A stretch of DNA of 64,000 bases from Paracoccaceae bacterium. Its GTDB lineage: Bacteria > Pseudomonadota > Alphaproteobacteria > Rhodobacterales > Rhodobacteraceae. The notes beneath the pieces were generated by a model. It was not told where the DNA came from and did not search any database. It was given only the letters and a program-made list of their open reading frames with translations. Every line of letters begins with the position of its first letter. Position 1 is the stretch's first letter. A program made the position numbers and the translations under genes. The stretch spans positions 1-64,000 of the forward strand of contig JANSYL010000002.1 in assembly GCA_024742455.1 (NCBI GenBank), in the 5' to 3' direction. Positions 53,384-63,335 of this stretch are shown here, piece after piece.

Positions 53384-54735
53384 TGCGTGACCTCCTCTGC
53401 GATGGGTTCGGGTGTGGTGAGGTAGCCCGTGACCGACCGTGTGTCGCCGAACAGGCGGCGCGCCACCTCCATCACATCCTCGGGCGTGGTGGCCGCGATC
53501 ACCTCCGGCCACGCTTCGACATCGGCCACGGTCAGGCCGCTGGTCAGCGCCGAGCCATACATCCGCGCAAGGCTTTCGACACTGTCCTGCCGGTAGATCT
53601 CGGAGGCCGCGACCTGGAACTGGATGCGGGCGAACTGGTCCGGGTCGATCCCGTCCTGAAGAAACTGGTCGATGACGCGATGCAGGTCGGCCTCGGCCTC
53701 GTCCAGCCCGGTGCCCGGCATCGGCATGTTGAGCAGCGTGAAGGACGATGGATCAAGGCTGGTGGCGCTGTAATAGGCGGTGGCGAAAAGCGACCGCCCC
53801 TCCTCGATCTGCAGGGTTTCCCCAAGAACCGAGGTCTGCCCGCTGCCGCCCAGTATCTCGGCCAGAAGAAACAGCGCCGCCGCCTCTTGCTGCGCTCCGC
53901 TCTGCCGCGACGGGGTCAGGTAGCTGACCATGACATACGGGTTTGCCACGCGCGCATCCTCGAACACCACGCGCCGGTTGGCGTTATGGGGCGGCTCCTG
54001 CGGGCGGGTGCGCGGGGGCAGGTTGTCCGAGGCGGGGATCGGCCCGTAATGCTCCTGCGCCAGGCGCAGCACCTCTTCGGCATCGGCATCACCGGCCACG
54101 ATCAGGATGGCGTTGTTGGGCGCATAATGGGTGTCATGGAAGGCGCGCGCCTCGTCGATGGTCAGGTCCTCAATCTCGTGGCGCCACCCGATGATCGGAA
54201 CACCATAGGGGTGGTTCAGATACAACGCCGCGCGCATCTGTTCGTTGAACAGCCCGCCGGGCGTGCTGTCGGTTCGCTGCGCGCGTTCTTCAAGGATCAC
54301 CGAGCGTTCGGTATCGACCTCGACCGGGTCGAACACAAGGTCGGTCATCCGGTCGGCCTCCATCTGCATCATCAGGCCCAGCCGGTCCGAGGCCACACGC
54401 TGGAAATACCCCGTGTAATCCCACGAGGTGAACGCGTTGTCGCTGCCGCCATTGGCCTCGACCACACGGCTGAATTCCCCGCTTTCCAGGTCATCGGTGG
54501 CCTTGAACATCAGGTGTTCGACGAAATGGGCGATGCCCGACTGGCCGGGCGGTTCATCTGCGGCACCGGTGCGAAACCACATCATGTGGACGACGGCGGG
54601 GGCGCGGGTGTCCTCGATCACGATTACCTGCATGCCGTTGTCGAGATGAAACTCTGATATCTCCTCGGCGGCCTGAACCGCCAATGGCGCAAGTCCGAAT
54701 GCCACCACGGCGCCCAAACGCAAAATCGACCGCAT
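53380..54735 (-). CDS. M16-family zinc metallopeptidase (active partner)
   Basis: 451-aa periplasmic protease with a signal peptide (about residues 1-22, cleavage near AVQA-AEE). HFVEH (H70-H74) is the inverted zinc motif of M16 enzymes, with E73 catalytic. It degrades unfolded or small peptides together with the downstream inactive subunit. ATG 54735 is preceded by GGGGAG and fits the signal peptide; the frame is open another 20 codons upstream. Confidence 0.94.
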   Translation of the reverse strand: MRSILRLGAVVAFGLAPLAVQAAEEISEFHLDNGMQVIVIEDTRAPAVVHMMWFRTGAADEPPGQSGIAHFVEHLMFKATDDLESGEFSRVVEANGGSDNAFTSWDYTGYFQRVASDRLGLMMQMEADRMTDLVFDPVEVDTERSVILEERAQRTDSTPGGLFNEQMRAALYLNHPYGVPIIGWRHEIEDLTIDEARAFHDTHYAPNNAILIVAGDADAEEVLRLAQEHYGPIPASDNLPPRTRPQEPPHNANRRVVFEDARVANPYVMVSYLTPSRQSGAQQEAAALFLLAEILGGSGQTSVLGETLQIEEGRSLFATAYYSATSLDPSSFTLLNMPMPGTGLDEAEADLHRVIDQFLQDGIDPDQFARIQFQVAASEIYRQDSVESLARMYGSALTSGLTVADVEAWPEVIAATTPEDVMEVARRLFGDTRSVTGYLTTPEPIAEEVTQ

Positions 54736-54821
54736 CCGCGATGCTCCCCTGTGATCTCCGTAGGTGGCAAATATGCGCCGAAGCCCCGGCATCAACCGCG
54801 TTGACGCAGCCGTGAGGGCGA

Positions 54822-55337
54822 TCAGTCGTTCAGCTCGATATCTTCGGGCGGGGCCGAAGGCGTCCGTACACCGGCACGGCGCAGGCGCTGAAGCTCGTTG
54901 TACTGATCCAGCGACATCTCGTCATAGGCGCTGTAGTAGACATTCACCCCGGCCAGGCGTTCCAGAAGCAGGCCCTGGTTGCGATCGCGGAATTCTGCAT
55001 CCTCGGATGCCAGAACGCCGCGGATTTCCGGCGCCACGCCAAGGCGGCTGGCATAGGTGACGATATCGCCTGCGTTTCGCGTGGCCCGTTCGACATTGCC
55101 GCCGAGGGCGGCGATGGCATCGGCCTCGGGATTCGGGTCGGTGCGGTTGATCCCGCCGGGCGTGGGCGGCGGCAGGCTGGCCAGATCGGCGGGCATCTCG
55201 ATCGGCTCGGAGGGAAGAACGGCGAACTCATCCGGCCCGGATTCGGTGTTGCGCAGGTTCATCAAGGATGGGTCGCCGCAGCCCGCAAGCATGGCCACCG
55301 CTCCGAATCCTGCCCCGATTTTCAACAACATCCGCAT
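54822..55337 (-). CDS. DUF3035-family lipoprotein
   Basis: 171 aa with a lipoprotein signal ending MLAGC (C20), so it is anchored to a membrane on the periplasmic side. The mature part contains the DUF3035 pattern (LPSEPIEMPADLASLPPPTPGG and the middle DPNPEADAIAALGG). Function unknown. It lies just after lspA, the peptidase that would process it, and before the M16 pair, so a role in envelope protein quality control is possible. Confidence 0.88.
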   Translation of the reverse strand: MRMLLKIGAGFGAVAMLAGCGDPSLMNLRNTESGPDEFAVLPSEPIEMPADLASLPPPTPGGINRTDPNPEADAIAALGGNVERATRNAGDIVTYASRLGVAPEIRGVLASEDAEFRDRNQGLLLERLAGVNVYYSAYDEMSLDQYNELQRLRRAGVRTPSAPPEDIELND

Positions 55338-55384
55338 CGCAGACTCCCTAACGGTGAATGGTTTAGCGGAAAACACCGGGGGCG

Positions 55385-55858
55385 TCACGGGGTGAATTTC
55401 GGGTCATCGGCAAAGATCAGCAAACCGAGTGCGCCCATGAAGATCGCGATATCGGCGACGTTGAAGGCAAACGGGTTCTGGATGCCGCAGCAGGACATGT
55501 TCAGGAAATCGGCCACCGCGCCGTAGATCACGCGGTCGAAGGTGTTGCCCATCGCCCCGCCGATGATCGCGCCCGCGGCCACCAGCGCGACCGGCCGGGT
55601 CAGCCCGTTCTTGACCCACCACAACAGCCAGGCGCAGATCACCACCGCGATGGCCACCAACAGCCAGCGCACCGTTTCGGGCCCGCCCGAGAACAGTCCG
55701 AAATTGATGCCCGTGTTCCAGCCCATGCGGAACACCAGGTAAGGCGGCAACACGTCGATCTGGCCGCGCGTGGCCAGGTCGGCCCAATGGACCACGGCCC
55801 ATTTGCTGATCTGGTCAAGCGCGAAGCAAATCAACGCTGTAATGGCCACAAAGCGCAT
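55385..55858 (-). CDS. lspA: Prolipoprotein signal peptidase II
   Basis: 157-aa four-helix inner-membrane aspartyl protease cleaving lipoprotein signal peptides. Conserved FALDQISKW, FRMGWNTGINFGLFSG, GNTFDRVIYGAVADFL (first Asp) and NVADIAIF (second Asp) are present. AAAGGAG precedes the ATG; it follows purH by 20 bases. Confidence 0.96.
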   Translation of the reverse strand: MRFVAITALICFALDQISKWAVVHWADLATRGQIDVLPPYLVFRMGWNTGINFGLFSGGPETVRWLLVAIAVVICAWLLWWVKNGLTRPVALVAAGAIIGGAMGNTFDRVIYGAVADFLNMSCCGIQNPFAFNVADIAIFMGALGLLIFADDPKFTP

Positions 55859-55878
55859 CGAAGATCTCCTTTGACCCC

Positions 55879-57465
55879 TTAGTGCCGGAAATGGCGCATG
55901 CCGGTAAAGACCATGGCAAGCCCCGCGTCATCGGCTGCGGCGATCACCTCGGCATCGCGGATCGACCCGCCGGGCTGGATCACCGCCGTGGCCCCCGCCT
56001 CGGCCGCCGCCAGAAGACCATCGGCAAAAGGAAAGAACGCATCCGACGCCAGCACCGCGCCCTTGGCCGGGCTTTCCGGCAGGCCAAGGGCCGCGGCCAT
56101 GTCCAGGGCCTTGCGCGCCGCGATGCGGGAACTGTCGACCCGGCTCATCTGTCCTGCGCCGACGCCCACGGTGGCGCGGTCCCTGGCATAGACGATGGCG
56201 TTCGATTTCACGTGTTTGGCCACGGTCCAGGCAAACATCAGATCGGCCATTTCCCGCGCATCGGGGGCGCGTTTCGTCACCACCTTCAAGTCCCCGGGCG
56301 TCAGACGGCCCACATCCTTGTCCTGCACGAGGTATCCGCCTGCCACCTGTTTGACCGCGACCGTGGCCGTCGTCGGGTCGGGCAGCGCCCCGGTGGTCAG
56401 CAGGCGCAGGTTCTTTTTCGCCGCGAAAATCGCCTTGGCCGCGTCGTCGGCATCGGGGGCGATCACCACCTCGGTCATGATCTCGGTTATCGCATCCGCC
56501 GTGGCCGCATCCAGCTTGTGGTTCAGCGCCACGATCCCGCCGAAGGCGCTGACCCGGTCGCAGTCGAACGCGGCGCGATAGGCCGCCTCCAGCGTATCGC
56601 CCCGCGCCACGCCGCAGGGGTTGGCATGTTTGATGATCGCGCAGGCGGGGCCATCGGCGGGGTCGAATTCCGCCACCAGTTCAAAGGCCGCATCGGTGTC
56701 GTTGATGTTATTGTAGCTCAGGTCCTTGCCCTGGTGCTGCACGGCCGTGGCCACACCGGGCCGCGCGCTGCCATCGGTGTAGAAAGCCGCCGCCTGGTGC
56801 GGGTTTTCACCATAGCGCATCGGCGCGGCCAGCCTGCCGCCGAAGGCGCGGTAGGGCGCGAGTTCGTCCACCTGTCCCGCCATCCAGTTCGATACTGCCG
56901 CGTCGTAGGTCGCCGTCCGTCCATAGGCCGCAAGCGCCATCCGCGTGCGGAAGGCCAGCGAGGTCTGCCCGCCCTTCTCCGAAAGCTCCACCAGCAGGCC
57001 GTCATACTGATCCGGCGTCGTCAGCACACAGACCGAGCGGTGATTCTTCGCCGCTGACCGGATCATCGCGGGCCCGCCGATATCGATATTCTCGACCACC
57101 TCGTCGGGCGCGGCGCCCTTGGCCACCGTCGCCTCGAACGGGTAGAGGTCGATGATGACCAGGTCGATCGGGTCGATGCCGTGTTCGGTCAGTGACGCGA
57201 CATGCCCCGCATCATCGCGCAGCGCCAACAGCCCGCCATGGATTTTGGGGTGCAGGGTCTTAACCCGCCCGTCCATCATCTCGGGAAACCCGGTCACATC
57301 GGCCACATCCGTCACCTCCAGCCCCGCTGCGCGCAGCGCCCGCGCCGTGCCACCGGTCGACACCAGCGCCACGCCAAGTCCGGCCAGGCGTGTGCCAAGC
57401 GCCTCCAGCCCGCTCTTGTCAGAAACGGAGATCAGGGCGCGGCGGACGGGCACGAGGTCAGGCAT
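55879..57465 (-). CDS. purH: Bifunctional purine biosynthesis protein PurH
   Basis: 528 aa with AICAR formyltransferase and IMP cyclohydrolase activities, the last two steps to IMP. N-terminal cyclohydrolase: [43 protein letters not shown]-terminal transformylase: [39 protein letters not shown] 57465 has AAGGAGG before it and follows the heparinase-like gene by 13 bases. Confidence 0.97.
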   Translation of the reverse strand: MPDLVPVRRALISVSDKSGLEALGTRLAGLGVALVSTGGTARALRAAGLEVTDVADVTGFPEMMDGRVKTLHPKIHGGLLALRDDAGHVASLTEHGIDPIDLVIIDLYPFEATVAKGAAPDEVVENIDIGGPAMIRSAAKNHRSVCVLTTPDQYDGLLVELSEKGGQTSLAFRTRMALAAYGRTATYDAAVSNWMAGQVDELAPYRAFGGRLAAPMRYGENPHQAAAFYTDGSARPGVATAVQHQGKDLSYNNINDTDAAFELVAEFDPADGPACAIIKHANPCGVARGDTLEAAYRAAFDCDRVSAFGGIVALNHKLDAATADAITEIMTEVVIAPDADDAAKAIFAAKKNLRLLTTGALPDPTTATVAVKQVAGGYLVQDKDVGRLTPGDLKVVTKRAPDAREMADLMFAWTVAKHVKSNAIVYARDRATVGVGAGQMSRVDSSRIAARKALDMAAALGLPESPAKGAVLASDAFFPFADGLLAAAEAGATAVIQPGGSIRDAEVIAAADDAGLAMVFTGMRHFRH

Positions 57466-57478
57466 CGGGGGGCCTCCT

Positions 57479-59212
57479 TCAGGGGTCGGTGTCGAAATCG
57501 GGGGCGGGCAGAAAGCCCGTGGGGCGGGCCAGGCTCCAGGAGATGGCGCTGCCATAACCGGTCAGGCGCGCGGACAGAACGATCTGTTTTGTCGCGCGCG
57601 GGGTCAGGCGGGCCGCATCGAGATAAACGGATTTTTCCAGGCTCAGAGTGGCGCCCGGGCCATGGCGAAACACCCAGACCTCGCCCGGAGCCACCGCGAT
57701 CGACACCGCGTTGCCGCCCAGATCGATCTCGGCCCGGACATCGGGATGCAGGTGAAACCGGATCGCATAGGGCAGGCTTTTTGCTGGCAGGCGCGCCCGC
57801 ACGATGTCGAACGTATCGCGGTCCTTGGGCGTCAGCGCGGCCAGACCGTCCTCGCCCCGCAAAAGCGTGCCGCCCTGTTCCAGCGTCAGCGCCCTGAGAT
57901 GCAGCAACCCGTGGGTGCGCCGCCATCCATCATGGCTCAGCGCGACACCCTCGGCGGTTTCCATCTGCTGTTCCTGCACCTCGACTTCGGTCGGCCCGTC
58001 CATCAGGTCCTGGCGCAGCGGGTCCTCGTTCAGCGCACCCCGCGCCAGCCGGGCCGAGGAATAGCCCGCAATGGCCAGAGTCGAATGGCTGGAGGTGGCA
58101 CGGCCCGCGCGCCGCCAGTCAGGGCCGAACCGGCTGCCCGATCCGCAGCTGACGATCACCGGGCGGCGGCCGCTGGTCATCTCGAGCGCAAGGGTCGAGG
58201 CATGGGCGTTGTAGCTGCCCGGCCCGGTCATCGGCGGTGCGGCATCGACGATCACCGATACCCGCCGGTCGCCCAGCCGTGCATATCCCATCGCAAGCCC
58301 CCGCACCCGCGCGGGCCGCACGCCTGATGCCAGAAGCGCCTGGTCCAGCCGCCCGGGCACGCCACGCGCGCCGCCCTGCATCCGCACCAGCCCGCCATCG
58401 GCATGGCGAAGGCTGCGCAGCGTCGGTGCGATCCGCGCAATCGCGGTGCTGACCGCCGGATCAGGGTCCCTGCCGGTTTCGCGCAGCACTTCGGCCACCC
58501 AGGTCAGCAGGGTGAACACCTCGAGCAGTTCCTCGGGGTTGCGGGCGACGATGCCGCCCGACCCGTCGATCTCGCGCGCACATTCGCGGGCCAGCCCGCC
58601 GAGCGCGGGCCTCAGCTGTGTCTCCAGCCCCGTCAGCGTCGAGGCCGAATAGATCAGCCCGGTCAGCGCCTCGAACCTCGGCAACCCGCGCGAGGTGCGC
58701 CGCCAGCGCCGCGCCAGCATCCCCGCCTGCCGCGACAGGGCATCGTAGAACCGGCGCGTTTCGGCGCGCGGCAGCCCAGACATCAGGAACAGCGCATGGG
58801 TGATCCAGCGTACCTGCCGCCGCCCGGTCAGATCGGCGGTCCAGCCCGGGCCGGACCCTTTGCCATACCGATCGATCCAGGCCATCAGCCAGGCTTGGGC
58901 CACACGCCGGGCCTCGCGGTCCCCGGCGGCGGCGAAATCATCCAGCCATTCGAACCCGTGCAGCGCCTCGGCGAAAGCCTGGCTGGGGGGCGCGACATTC
59001 CAGGGCAGGCTGTCGCCCGCGACCACGAAATGCCCGGCCAGCCGCAGGTTGCCCGCCATCAGCTGCCGCCCCTGCGCCGCGCTGCCTGCAAATCGCGGCT
59101 GCGGCTGTGACCGAAACCCCGCGATCGGCGTGCCCCAACCGGCCCTGCGGGCGGCCCATCGGTCGGCAAGGCGCACGCGCGGCAATGCAGGGGTCGGGCC
59201 TTGGTCAGGCAT
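57479..59212 (-). CDS. Heparinase II/III-family protein
   Basis: 577 aa. An N-terminal alpha-helical toroid (to about residue 330) is followed by a beta-rich domain containing [23 protein letters not shown] and the conserved [14 protein letters not shown], typical of the heparinase II/III fold. No signal peptide is evident. In alphaproteobacteria this protein regularly lies between rsmB and purH; its substrate is unknown and it may work on an internal polysaccharide. ATG 59212 is the most likely start. Confidence 0.85.
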   Translation of the reverse strand: MPDQGPTPALPRVRLADRWAARRAGWGTPIAGFRSQPQPRFAGSAAQGRQLMAGNLRLAGHFVVAGDSLPWNVAPPSQAFAEALHGFEWLDDFAAAGDREARRVAQAWLMAWIDRYGKGSGPGWTADLTGRRQVRWITHALFLMSGLPRAETRRFYDALSRQAGMLARRWRRTSRGLPRFEALTGLIYSASTLTGLETQLRPALGGLARECAREIDGSGGIVARNPEELLEVFTLLTWVAEVLRETGRDPDPAVSTAIARIAPTLRSLRHADGGLVRMQGGARGVPGRLDQALLASGVRPARVRGLAMGYARLGDRRVSVIVDAAPPMTGPGSYNAHASTLALEMTSGRRPVIVSCGSGSRFGPDWRRAGRATSSHSTLAIAGYSSARLARGALNEDPLRQDLMDGPTEVEVQEQQMETAEGVALSHDGWRRTHGLLHLRALTLEQGGTLLRGEDGLAALTPKDRDTFDIVRARLPAKSLPYAIRFHLHPDVRAEIDLGGNAVSIAVAPGEVWVFRHGPGATLSLEKSVYLDAARLTPRATKQIVLSARLTGYGSAISWSLARPTGFLPAPDFDTDP

Positions 59213-59278
59213 CGCGGGGAACGGACCTCGGAGCGTCAAACATCAACCGATACCTGATACCGGCGGCGCAGGCGGGTG

Positions 59279-60556
59279 TCACGCGACCTCGAGCGCAGCC
59301 ATGTAGAACCCGTCCATCCCGCCGGATTCGGCCCAGAAATCGGGCCGCAGGCGCAGCCCGCCCTCCGGGCTGGCCCAGCCGGGATCGCCGCCCAGCGTCA
59401 TGGGGTCAACCGGCACCACCCGCAGGCCCGCATGCCGTTTCAGGGCGGCGCGGACCTGAAATTCTCCTTCGACGGGCAGCAGCGAACAGGTGCAGTAGAC
59501 CAGCCGCCCCCCGGGGGCGAGCAGGCCCAGCGCATGGTCCAGCATCCGCATCTGCAACCGGGTCAGGGTCTCGGTCTTCGCCGCTGATTTGACGAAGGGC
59601 AGATCGGGATGGCGGCGGATCGTGCCCGTCGCGGAACAGGGGGCATCCAAAAGGATCGCGTCATACCTGCCTTGATGATCGAACACATCGCCCACCACCA
59701 TCGCGGCAGACAATCCCGTTCGCGCCAGGTTGTCCGCAACCCGCGCCATCCGCGCCTCGCTGAGGTCCAGCGCCGTGACCTCGGCCCCCATCGCCGCAAG
59801 CTGCAACGTCTTGCCGCCGGGGGCCGCGCAAAGGTCGGCCACCCGTTTGCCCGCCACATCCCCCATAAGGCGCACCGGCAGGGCGGCGGCGGCATCCTGC
59901 ACCCAGAACGCGCCTTCGTCATAGCCGGGCAGCGCCGACACCTGCCCACCCTCGGTCAGACGCAGGCTGCCGGTCGGCAGACGTTGCGCCCCCGGCAGGT
60001 CGAGACCCGGCACGCGCGGTGTCAGGTCGGTGGGCGCCCCTGCCGCATGGGCAGCCTCGATCGCGCGCAGTGCCTCCAACCCAAAGCGTTTCTTGACCTC
60101 GCCCCCGATCCAGCCGGGCAGGCGTTGCGCCGGTTGCGCCGCGAAAACCGGCGCGCCTTCCGCCACCACGCGGCGCAGCACGGCATTCACGAAGCCTGCA
60201 AACCGCACCGTCTGGGGCCGCGCCTTCATCAGCGCCACCGCGCTGTCGACGACGCCATGGGCGTCTTCACCGGCCACCAGCAGCTCGGTCGCCGCCAGGC
60301 GGAGCGCCTGTTTCGGCGCCCAGGGCGGTTTGCGGTCAAGAAAGCTGGCCAACACCGCATCGACGGGCTGCAGATGCCGCAGCACGGTGAGCACCAGCCG
60401 CTGTGCCCGGGCCGCATCGGCAGGACCGAGCGCGGGATCGGGCGTGAAATGCGCCAGCATCCGCCGGTCCTTCAGCACCCAGTCCAGCGCCCTCAACGCC
60501 CCCCGGCGGGCGGCCAGGGCGTCGTTCGGTGCGTCTGCGGGTCGCTTGTCTGCCAT
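59279..60556 (-). CDS. RsmB/NOP-family 16S rRNA (cytosine-C5) methyltransferase
   Basis: 425 aa: an N-terminal NusB-like RNA-binding domain (to about residue 140) and a SAM-dependent methyltransferase domain with DLCAAPGGKTLQLAAMGAEVTALD, LLDAPCSATGTIRRHPD (first active cysteine after Pro) and VYCTCSLLPVEGE (catalytic Cys). It most resembles RsmB, which methylates 16S rRNA C967. Confidence 0.92.
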   Translation of the reverse strand: MADKRPADAPNDALAARRGALRALDWVLKDRRMLAHFTPDPALGPADAARAQRLVLTVLRHLQPVDAVLASFLDRKPPWAPKQALRLAATELLVAGEDAHGVVDSAVALMKARPQTVRFAGFVNAVLRRVVAEGAPVFAAQPAQRLPGWIGGEVKKRFGLEALRAIEAAHAAGAPTDLTPRVPGLDLPGAQRLPTGSLRLTEGGQVSALPGYDEGAFWVQDAAAALPVRLMGDVAGKRVADLCAAPGGKTLQLAAMGAEVTALDLSEARMARVADNLARTGLSAAMVVGDVFDHQGRYDAILLDAPCSATGTIRRHPDLPFVKSAAKTETLTRLQMRMLDHALGLLAPGGRLVYCTCSLLPVEGEFQVRAALKRHAGLRVVPVDPMTLGGDPGWASPEGGLRLRPDFWAESGGMDGFYMAALEVA

Positions 60557-60604
60557 CCGGCGGCGCGTATATCAGGCTAAAGCCCCAGGCAAGGAGCGCC
60601 CGAC

Positions 60605-60784
60605 ATGACCGATCAGCCAAAGGATGACTTGCCCCCCGCCGCAAGGCGTGCGTTGGCCGAGGCCGAGGAACGCCGCAAGAAGGCCAAGGCGATGGATCTG
60701 CCGACCGAGCTTGGCGGCCGCGACGGACCCGAACCGGTGCGCTACGGAGATTGGGAAAAGAAGGGGATCGCGATCGATTTCTGA
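60605..60784 (+). CDS. DUF1674 / succinate dehydrogenase assembly factor 4-like protein
   Basis: 59 aa, charged, ending GPEPVRYGDWEKKGIAIDF, the signature of the DUF1674/SdhAF4 family, which helps assemble flavinylated SdhA with SdhB. AAGGAG lies 8 bases before the ATG. It is divergent from the rsmB-like gene. Confidence 0.9.
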   Translation: MTDQPKDDLPPAARRALAEAEERRKKAKAMDLPTELGGRDGPEPVRYGDWEKKGIAIDF

Positions 60785-60799
60785 TCGCGCACGGCGCGG

Positions 60800-61171
60800 T
60801 CAGCGCAGCGTCAGGTCCGCATAGATGCCCGCGCCCCGATCGGTCGTGAACCGCAACGTGTCCCCGCGTTGCTGCACCAGCTGGCAATTGAAACCCAGAT
60901 CATCGCCCTGGTAGAACAGATCCCGGCAGAAATACCCGCCGTTCCAGTCCCATGCCCCGGTCACTTCACCGCCGAAGGCCCGTCCGACGATCTGGCCGTT
61001 CGGGCTTACCACCAGCCGGATGCCGAACCGGCGCAGTTCGCGCCCCTGGACAAGCTGTTCGAACTGCGCACGCGACGTGATCGCAGTGAAATCGGCAGCC
61101 GCGGGAAGGGCGGTGGCAAACAGGCTGATCGCAATGGCGGCGATCATCGAAAGGACTGGCACGGGCCGCAT
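60800..61171 (-). CDS. Small secreted protein of unknown function
   Basis: 123 aa with a signal peptide (residues 1-27, cleavage near PAAA-DFT). The mature part is beta-rich (VVSPNGQIVGRAFGGEVTGAWDWNGGYFCRDLFYQGDDLGFNCQLV) with two cysteines that could form a disulfide in the periplasm. Similar small exported proteins occur across Rhodobacteraceae beside dapB. The function is not known to me. ATG 61171 has AGAGG before it. Confidence 0.8.
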   Translation of the reverse strand: MRPVPVLSMIAAIAISLFATALPAAADFTAITSRAQFEQLVQGRELRRFGIRLVVSPNGQIVGRAFGGEVTGAWDWNGGYFCRDLFYQGDDLGFNCQLVQQRGDTLRFTTDRGAGIYADLTLR

Positions 61172-61230
61172 GATCCACCTCTTGGGGTCCGGTTCCAACT
61201 GGCAGTGAAGTAGCGAGGGGCTGCGTCAGA

Positions 61231-62043
61231 TCAACCCAGGCCCAGAACGCTGGCCATCGTGTAGGCGCCGGGCGGCTTGCCCTGACCCCAAAGCGCGGCC
61301 TTCAGCGCGCCCCGCGCGAAAATCATCCGGTCGCTGGCGATGTGGCTCAGAACGATGCGTTCGCCCGCGCCCGCGAAGATCACGTCATGTTCGCCCACGA
61401 TATCGCCGCCCCGGATCGCCGAGAACCCGATATGGCCCTTTTCTCGCGCGCCGGTGATCCCGTCGCGGCCCCTGTCCGACACCTCGGCCAGCTCCACATT
61501 TCGGCCCGCCGCCGCAGCCTCGCCCAACATCAGCGCGGTGCCCGAGGGCGCATCGACCTTTTGGCCATGATGGGCCTCGACGATCTCGATATCGAAATCG
61601 GCGTCGAGCGCGGCGGCCACCTGTTGGGTCAGACGGGTCAGGAGGTTGACGCCCAGGCTCATGTTACCCGCCCGCACGATCACCGCGTGGCGCGCGGCGG
61701 CGTCCAGTTTCGCAATGTCGTCCCCCGACAGGCCGGTGGTTCCGATGACATGCACGTTCCGGGTCTGCGCGGTCAAAAGCGCGTGATCGACAGTGGCCGA
61801 GGGGCTGGTGAAGTCGATCACTGCCTGCGCCTTTACGATCACGTCCAGCGGGTCGTCATAGACCCGCACGCCGGACCGTGCCCCGCCCATCGCCTCGCCC
61901 AGGTCGGCCCCGATCCACTCATGGCCCGCGCGTTCGGTCACACCCACCAGGTGCGCCGCCTCCGACGCGGCGACGCACTCGATCAGCATCCGGCCCATCC
62001 GGCCCGATGCGCCCATCACGGCGATCCCGATGCTGTCTGCCAT
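61231..62043 (-). CDS. dapB: 4-hydroxy-tetrahydrodipicolinate reductase
   Basis: 270 aa, lysine/diaminopimelate biosynthesis. NAD(P)-binding [10 protein letters not shown] (residues 11-20), [11 protein letters not shown], the catalytic [16 protein letters not shown] and [17 protein letters not shown] are present. GGAGG lies 5 bases before the ATG at 62043. It is divergent from rbfA. Confidence 0.96.
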   Translation of the reverse strand: MADSIGIAVMGASGRMGRMLIECVAASEAAHLVGVTERAGHEWIGADLGEAMGGARSGVRVYDDPLDVIVKAQAVIDFTSPSATVDHALLTAQTRNVHVIGTTGLSGDDIAKLDAAARHAVIVRAGNMSLGVNLLTRLTQQVAAALDADFDIEIVEAHHGQKVDAPSGTALMLGEAAAAGRNVELAEVSDRGRDGITGAREKGHIGFSAIRGGDIVGEHDVIFAGAGERIVLSHIASDRMIFARGALKAALWGQGKPPGAYTMASVLGLG

Positions 62044-62150
62044 ACCGTCCTCCTTGCATATCGCCCTCCTAGCCCAGCGCGGGCGGCGCGAAAAGGCGTC
62101 GCTTGCGAGCGGCCCCGGCATCGCTTACCTGCCACGAACAGGAGATTTGC

Positions 62151-62564
62151 ATGTCAAAGAACCGGCATCACGACGGCCCCGGGCCATCCCAACGCCAGCT
62201 TCGCGTGGGCGAACTGATCCGCCGCAGCCTCGCGGAGGTGCTGGCGCGTGGCGATGTGCATGACCCAGACCTCAACGCGATGTCGATCACCGTGGGCGAG
62301 GTGCGCACCTCGCCGGATCTCAAGATCGCGACGGTCTACGTCATGCCGCTTGGCGGTGGCGACAGGGCCGAGGCGATCCAGGCGCTCAAGCGCAACAAGG
62401 GCGAGCTTCGGCGCGCCCTGATGAAGGACATCACGCTGAAATACGCGCCCGATCTGCGGTTCCTGGTCGATGAAACCTTCGACCGGATGGACGAGACCCG
62501 GCGCATGTTCGACCAGGACGCGGTGCGCCGCGACCTCGAACGCGATGGGGAGGACGGCGAATGA
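62151..62564 (+). CDS. rbfA: Ribosome-binding factor A
   Basis: 137-aa KH-like protein required for 16S rRNA 5' maturation and cold adaptation. It begins with [29 protein letters not shown] and contains [16 protein letters not shown] and the family [26 protein letters not shown] precedes the ATG. It overlaps the next gene by ATGA. Confidence 0.95.
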   Translation: MSKNRHHDGPGPSQRQLRVGELIRRSLAEVLARGDVHDPDLNAMSITVGEVRTSPDLKIATVYVMPLGGGDRAEAIQALKRNKGELRRALMKDITLKYAPDLRFLVDETFDRMDETRRMFDQDAVRRDLERDGEDGE

Positions 62565-63301
62565 TCCGCATTTTCGCCCTTCTGATTGCAGCGCTTGCCG
62601 CGCCGATGGCCCAGGCCTGCGAACAGGTCGATTTCGACGGCGCGCCCTTCACCACCTGCCGGGTCGACCTGAGCGAGACCCGCGTGGCCCTGTTCCTGCG
62701 CGATACGGAGGGAGAGGTTTACGGCTCCTTCGACCGGATCGAGGCCGCCCTTCCCGAAGGCCGGCGCCTCGGGCTCGCCATGAATGCCGGGATGTATCAT
62801 TCCGACCGCCGCCCCGTGGGCCTCTATATCGAGGATGGCAAGGAAGAGATGCGCGTCATCACCTCGGACGGGCCGGGCAATTTCGGGCTGTTGCCGAACG
62901 GGGTGTTGTGCCTGTCGGACGGGCACGCCTCCCTGATCGAAAGCCGCGCCTATGCCGCATCACCGCCCGATTGCACCCATGCCACGCAATCGGGGCCGAT
63001 GCTGGTGATCGACGGCGACCTGCATCCAAGGTTCATCCCCGGCGGCACCAGCCGCAATATCCGCAATGGCGTGGGCGTCGATGAAACCGGCACGGTCCTG
63101 CACCTCGTGATCTCAGACGCGCCGGTCAATTTCCACCATTTCGCCCGCTTTTTCCGCGACCATCTGGGCGTGCCGAATGCGCTCTATTTCGACGGTCGGG
63201 TGTCTCGGCTTTATGCGCCCGATATCGGGCGCGCCGATATCGGCCTGCCGCTCGGCCCGATCATCGGCACGGTGGTTGACGCGCCGGGGGCAGACGGCTA
63301 G
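62561..63301 (+). CDS. Exported phosphodiester glycosidase-family protein (NAGPA-like)
   Basis: 246 aa with a signal peptide (cleavage near MAQA-CEQ). It has the family pattern [41 protein letters not shown] and [22 protein letters not shown]. Animal and bacterial relatives remove GlcNAc from phosphodiester links. It is wedged between rbfA and truB, genes that are usually adjacent, so it is co-transcribed with translation genes although its job is in the periplasm. Confidence 0.88.
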   Translation: MIRIFALLIAALAAPMAQACEQVDFDGAPFTTCRVDLSETRVALFLRDTEGEVYGSFDRIEAALPEGRRLGLAMNAGMYHSDRRPVGLYIEDGKEEMRVITSDGPGNFGLLPNGVLCLSDGHASLIESRAYAASPPDCTHATQSGPMLVIDGDLHPRFIPGGTSRNIRNGVGVDETGTVLHLVISDAPVNFHHFARFFRDHLGVPNALYFDGRVSRLYAPDIGRADIGLPLGPIIGTVVDAPGADG

Positions 63302-63335
63302 GCGCAGGCCCCGTTTCCGACAAGGGGGAAGGTCC

